A DNA stretch of 64,000 nt from Isochrysis galbana (Eukaryota > Haptophyta > Isochrysidales > Isochrysidaceae), in contig CM030934.1 of the NCBI GenBank assembly GCA_018136815.1, forward strand, positions 4,103,587 to 4,167,586, given 5' to 3'. Under the pieces are notes generated by a model that worked only from the letters and a program-made list of their open reading frames with translations, was not told the DNA's origin and searched no databases. This document shows, piece after piece, positions 61,346 to 64,000 of this stretch (the stretch's first letter is position 1; every line of letters starts with the position of its first letter). A program made the translations under genes and the position numbers.

Positions 61346-61773
61346 CTATGGTACAGTGATGCGTACAGAGCTCAGGCCCACATTGGGGTGTGTTGGGTTG
61401 TCATGTCGGGTCAGGGTCTCGCGCTTGCGCACGAGGCCTGAGCCGCGACTTTGTAGGGGCCCAGCCCGAGGGCTTTCCCTATGGGAGGAGTGCTGTCGGC
61501 TCCCAGACCCACTTTGGGGCTGGTTGCTGGCGACTGGAGGGGGTGGCTTGTCTGTGTGGCCATGGTGGCCATGCTGGCCATGGTGGTATGGGGCTTGGGG
61601 GAGGCGGCACGGGCCGTGGCTCGTGCTCACCTGTTCAGGCTTGGGTGATCCTCGCGCGCGCTTCTGTGGCGCGGCCGTGGACGCGGCCCGTTCGGCCGGC
61701 GCGGTGGGGGTGGCGGCAAGGGAGGAGGGGAGCGGCGCGCGCTCCATGACCCTATCAGTTTACTGATAGTTAC
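61346..61773 (-). mobile_element. MERA-family element, copy 4 (ORF 61346-61747)
   Basis: On the minus strand it begins AACTATCAGTAAACTGATAG at 61773, identical to copy 1, then ATG 61747. The 133-residue ORF starts MERAPLPSSLAATPTAPAER and has KRARGSPKPE at the position of the basic patch. The C-terminus is low-complexity (GQHGHHGHTDKPPPP). The 5' border is sharp, because sequences outside the shared start differ from copy 1. Confidence 0.55.
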
Positions 61774-62154
61774 ATGCACGCGCCACTAACTACCTGGTCT
61801 CAGAGTCAGAGTCAGAGGTCCTTCTAACTAAGGCGGCTCCTAGCTAGAGGGCTAGCCAGGCAGCTAAAGTCGCGTTCCGTCAAAAGAGGGGTGAGCGAGG
61901 AGGGAGGAGGGAGGCAGGCAGTAGGAGCCTTCTCTCTCTGGTAGGTCGATGAGAGGGGGAGGGGGAGAGGGGGGGAGGGGACCCGGGGGGGGAGAGACCA
62001 AAAGACCTACCAGTTGTTTATGTTAGTGTTTTCGCAGTATACGGTAATAATTCCCCGGGTCCCAGGGGGTGCCCCCATGGTTCCCGACCGCCTCTGCGTC
62101 CAGAGTCCCCCCGCGGAAAGAGTGAACGCACGGCGTGCACCTTCCTGGAAGTTG

Positions 62155-62600
62155 CTATGCGCACGCACGGCGCCCCCGCGGGGGGGGCCGATGCACATCG
62201 CGCCGTGCCCACGCACGGCGTGCACAATGTGATTGCAAGTCATCACACGTGCTGCGCAACTAAACATCTCTTATATGGCTACTTTACGTGATTGTGGGCC
62301 CTAGGGGTACGCATAGGGAAAAATTGGCATGCGCACGCACGGCGCCCCCGCGCGCGCGGGGGGGGGGGGGGCGATGCACATCGCGCCGTGCCCACGCACG
62401 GCGTGCACAATGATTGCAAGTCATCACACGTGCTGCGTAACGAAACATCTCTTATATGGCTACTTTACGTGAATGTGGGCCTTAGGGGGAAAAGTTGGCA
62501 TGCGCACGCACGGCGCCCCCGCGGGGGGGGGGCCGATGCACATCGCTCCGTGCCCATAATTACAAGTAATCACAATCGCAAAGCGCCGACACGGCGCCCT
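62155..62600 (+). repeat. Tandem repeat of about 172 bp, 2.5 copies, with hairpins
   Basis: Units start near 62155, 62328 and 62499, each with ATGCGCACGCACGGCGCCCCC, a G run, CGATGCACATCGC and CCGTGCCCA; the first two units continue GCACGGCGTGCACAATG, GCAAGTCATCACACGTGCTG and CTCTTATATGGCTACTTTACG. Within each, GCACGGCGC and GCGCCGTGC can pair across the C/G-rich loop. The third unit is partial. Confidence 0.9.
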
Positions 62601-63406
62601 CCGGGGGGGGACACGCGTCGCGGGAAGCAGGGAATGTTACGCTAGTCTACATTTAATTTTAAAATAACAACTGTGGACATTCGATCGCTCAATTCGACTC
62701 ATGTCCCACAATTGACGGAACGACACCTTATAGGCGATAGGGGATAGGGGACATGGGCGCAGTGGACAATGCATGTAGATGTAGGCTGTAGGCCGTAGCT
62801 GTGGGCTGGAGACTTGGAGACAGGGGTTGAACCCCTTGCATCTTCTTCTTCTTCGAAGAACTTCTACTTCTTCTTCTCCTGCCTCCTTTGCGTGCCTCGC
62901 CGGTCTTGGGTCTTGGTCTTGGGTCTTGGGTGCCCCCCACAGGTCCCTATATTTCTGGCGACCAGGGGATGAGGGAGGTGAGTACGAGTGATGGCCCATG
63001 CGGGCGTGGGAGTTGGCACCTGGGAGAGTGTCTCCTGACTCTGAGGTCTGACTCGCGCCCACTTGCCACCCTAGATGGGAAATACGGTGCAGGGGCCTGC
63101 AAATTGGCATACGCCAAAGTTTTGATCTTGAGCACCCCAAATTTTGAGGTCAAAATTTGCTGCCAAGGCACCCAAATTTCGGGCAAAATTTTGATTTTTT
63201 TGTAATGCGTGTGTGTAGCCTGCTGAATCAACTCACCCAACACCCAACACCCCCACATCCCCATACCCCACCCTCTCCATCCTCCATCACCATCATCCCC
63301 GAACCCCGACACCCCGATCGATGTCGCTTTCCCGACCCCGCACCTCGCAGCTTCCCACGAGCCCCCGACGGACCCACAACCACAACACCACAACGCACAT
63401 CACATA

Positions 63407-64000
63407 TCAAAACACAGAGCGACCATTGTAGCGACTCATCAGCGATGCTTGCAGGTGGTCTGAGAGAGTACGTTGCTGTGAATCGGAGTACATTACACGC
63501 AACAATGCAAACACGCGCTCACACGAGGCGGAATTCGGGGTGAGCGCCAGAACAAGGCGAGCCGCTTTCGACCAACTTGGGATGGATGATCCGTTCGCAC
63601 GCCACCACTCGAGTACGCCGTCGGAAAATTCCTCGACGTCAGCCACGTTGAGGCTCGCCGTGCGAGCGGCGACTAGATATTGAGGAATCTCATGCTTCAG
63701 CTTGTCCAGCTGCACTGCACCTCCTTCATCCGGTGACAAGCCGAGACAAGCTACAATAGCAAGATCGTCAACCCAGCCCGGAGTGAGGTGAGCTGCAGCG
63801 AATTGGGGGTCGAACACCTGTACCACGCGAGCCAACTTGTACATCGTTGTACAGTCGAAATTATCATGGCAATTACCATTCAATCGGTCGTGAAGATATT
63901 CGAATGCTTTGGAGAGACAAGCGGCCATCTCCCGTCGCTCAGGCAACTCATGGACGACGAGGAGTTGGCGAACTTCGATTTCTTCGAAATCATCTGTGGT
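63407..64000 (-). CDS. hAT transposase C-terminal domain, runs off the window
   Basis: 198 open codons from the window edge (first residues TTDDFEEIEVRQLLVVHELP) to a stop at 63407. The C-terminal 60 residues are the hAT dimerisation domain: LEWWRANGSSIPSWSKAARL with the 'WW.......p.ls..A...l' pattern, then PNSASCERVFALLRVMYSD ('.s.s.ER.FS......') and LQASLMSRYN. The gene is probably a complete hAT-type transposase continuing beyond 64000, or a domesticated derivative. It may be the partner of the BED-finger fragment at 26425, though no terminal repeats are visible. Confidence 0.85.
   Translation of the reverse strand, partial: TTDDFEEIEVRQLLVVHELPERREMAACLSKAFEYLHDRLNGNCHDNFDCTTMYKLARVVQVFDPQFAAAHLTPGWVDDLAIVACLGLSPDEGGAVQLDKLKHEIPQYLVAARTASLNVADVEEFSDGVLEWWRANGSSIPSWSKAARLVLALTPNSASCERVFALLRVMYSDSQQRTLSDHLQASLMSRYNGRSVF

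Noticed and set aside
62155-62600. CRISPR-like array
   Set aside because: Units are about 172 bp and wholly similar, without a short repeat and unique spacer pattern, and the genome is eukaryotic.

Overview
This is nuclear DNA from a eukaryote, most likely a GC-rich single-celled alga. The real genes are separated by a dense litter of broken transposable elements. Several genes have spliceosomal introns of about 80-270 bp with GT..AG ends that I could join in frame; two unrelated genes both use a GTGCGC donor after an ATG codon. The gene content is eukaryotic: an ALIX/Bro1 ESCRT protein, a long-form tRNase Z, a mitochondrial carrier, a steroid 5-alpha-reductase-like enzyme, a SET protein and UreG. 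One small protein (28858-29292) has a signal peptide followed by a possible plastid transit region, which hints at a red-lineage alga such as a haptophyte or stramenopile. The species cannot be fixed from this window, and there is one assembly gap (43501-43600).

Layout. 0-3.6 kb: fragments of Gag genes and an LTR of Ty1/copia-type elements, plus a copy of a repeat family whose ORF begins Met-Glu-Arg-Ala (called the MERA family here). 3.7-7.3 kb: a beta-lactamase-fold serine hydrolase, a second MERA copy and a SET-domain protein. 7.6-11.7 kb: repeats, a virus-like pair of genes (RNA-triphosphatase-like and GT29 sialyltransferase-like) and a solo LTR. 12.6-18.6 kb: a 5-alpha-reductase, a tyrosine-recombinase retroelement remnant frameshifted just before its catalytic Tyr, a LINE with an intact apurinic-type endonuclease, and a BRCT protein. 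18.7-23.5 kb: a transposon family starting at TTAA (one single copy, one head-to-head pair), a third MERA copy, a 740-bp AT-rich island and a long CT microsatellite. 24-35 kb: a methyltransferase, a hAT transposase N-terminus, a small secreted or plastid protein, LINE debris and a two-exon coiled-coil gene. 35.1-38.0 kb: a truncated cytochrome b561 gene that abuts a compact, lower-GC cluster of ORFs resembling large algal DNA virus genes. 38.1-41.5 kb: a copia end and LTR directly upstream of tRNase Z. 42-46.5 kb: repeats, a small unknown gene, a coiled-coil gene running into the gap, and another copia end with its LTR. 47-49.2 kb: UreG and an unknown gene. 49.7-51.4 kb: a LINE reverse-transcriptase fragment and repeats. 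51.6-56.0 kb: a complete four-exon ALIX/Bro1 gene. 57.7-60.2 kb: repeats, a 300-bp TG microsatellite and a two-exon mitochondrial carrier. 61-64 kb: a fourth MERA copy, a 172-bp tandem repeat and the C-terminus of a hAT transposase running off the end.

The host genes are ordinary single genes and do not form a pathway together. The structure of interest lies in the mobile DNA. A short hairpin plus a TTAAGAAG-like, T-rich tail recurs at more than ten places on both strands and seems to be a shared 3' end of a LINE and its non-autonomous partners. Two separate loci carry genes that look derived from large algal DNA viruses.
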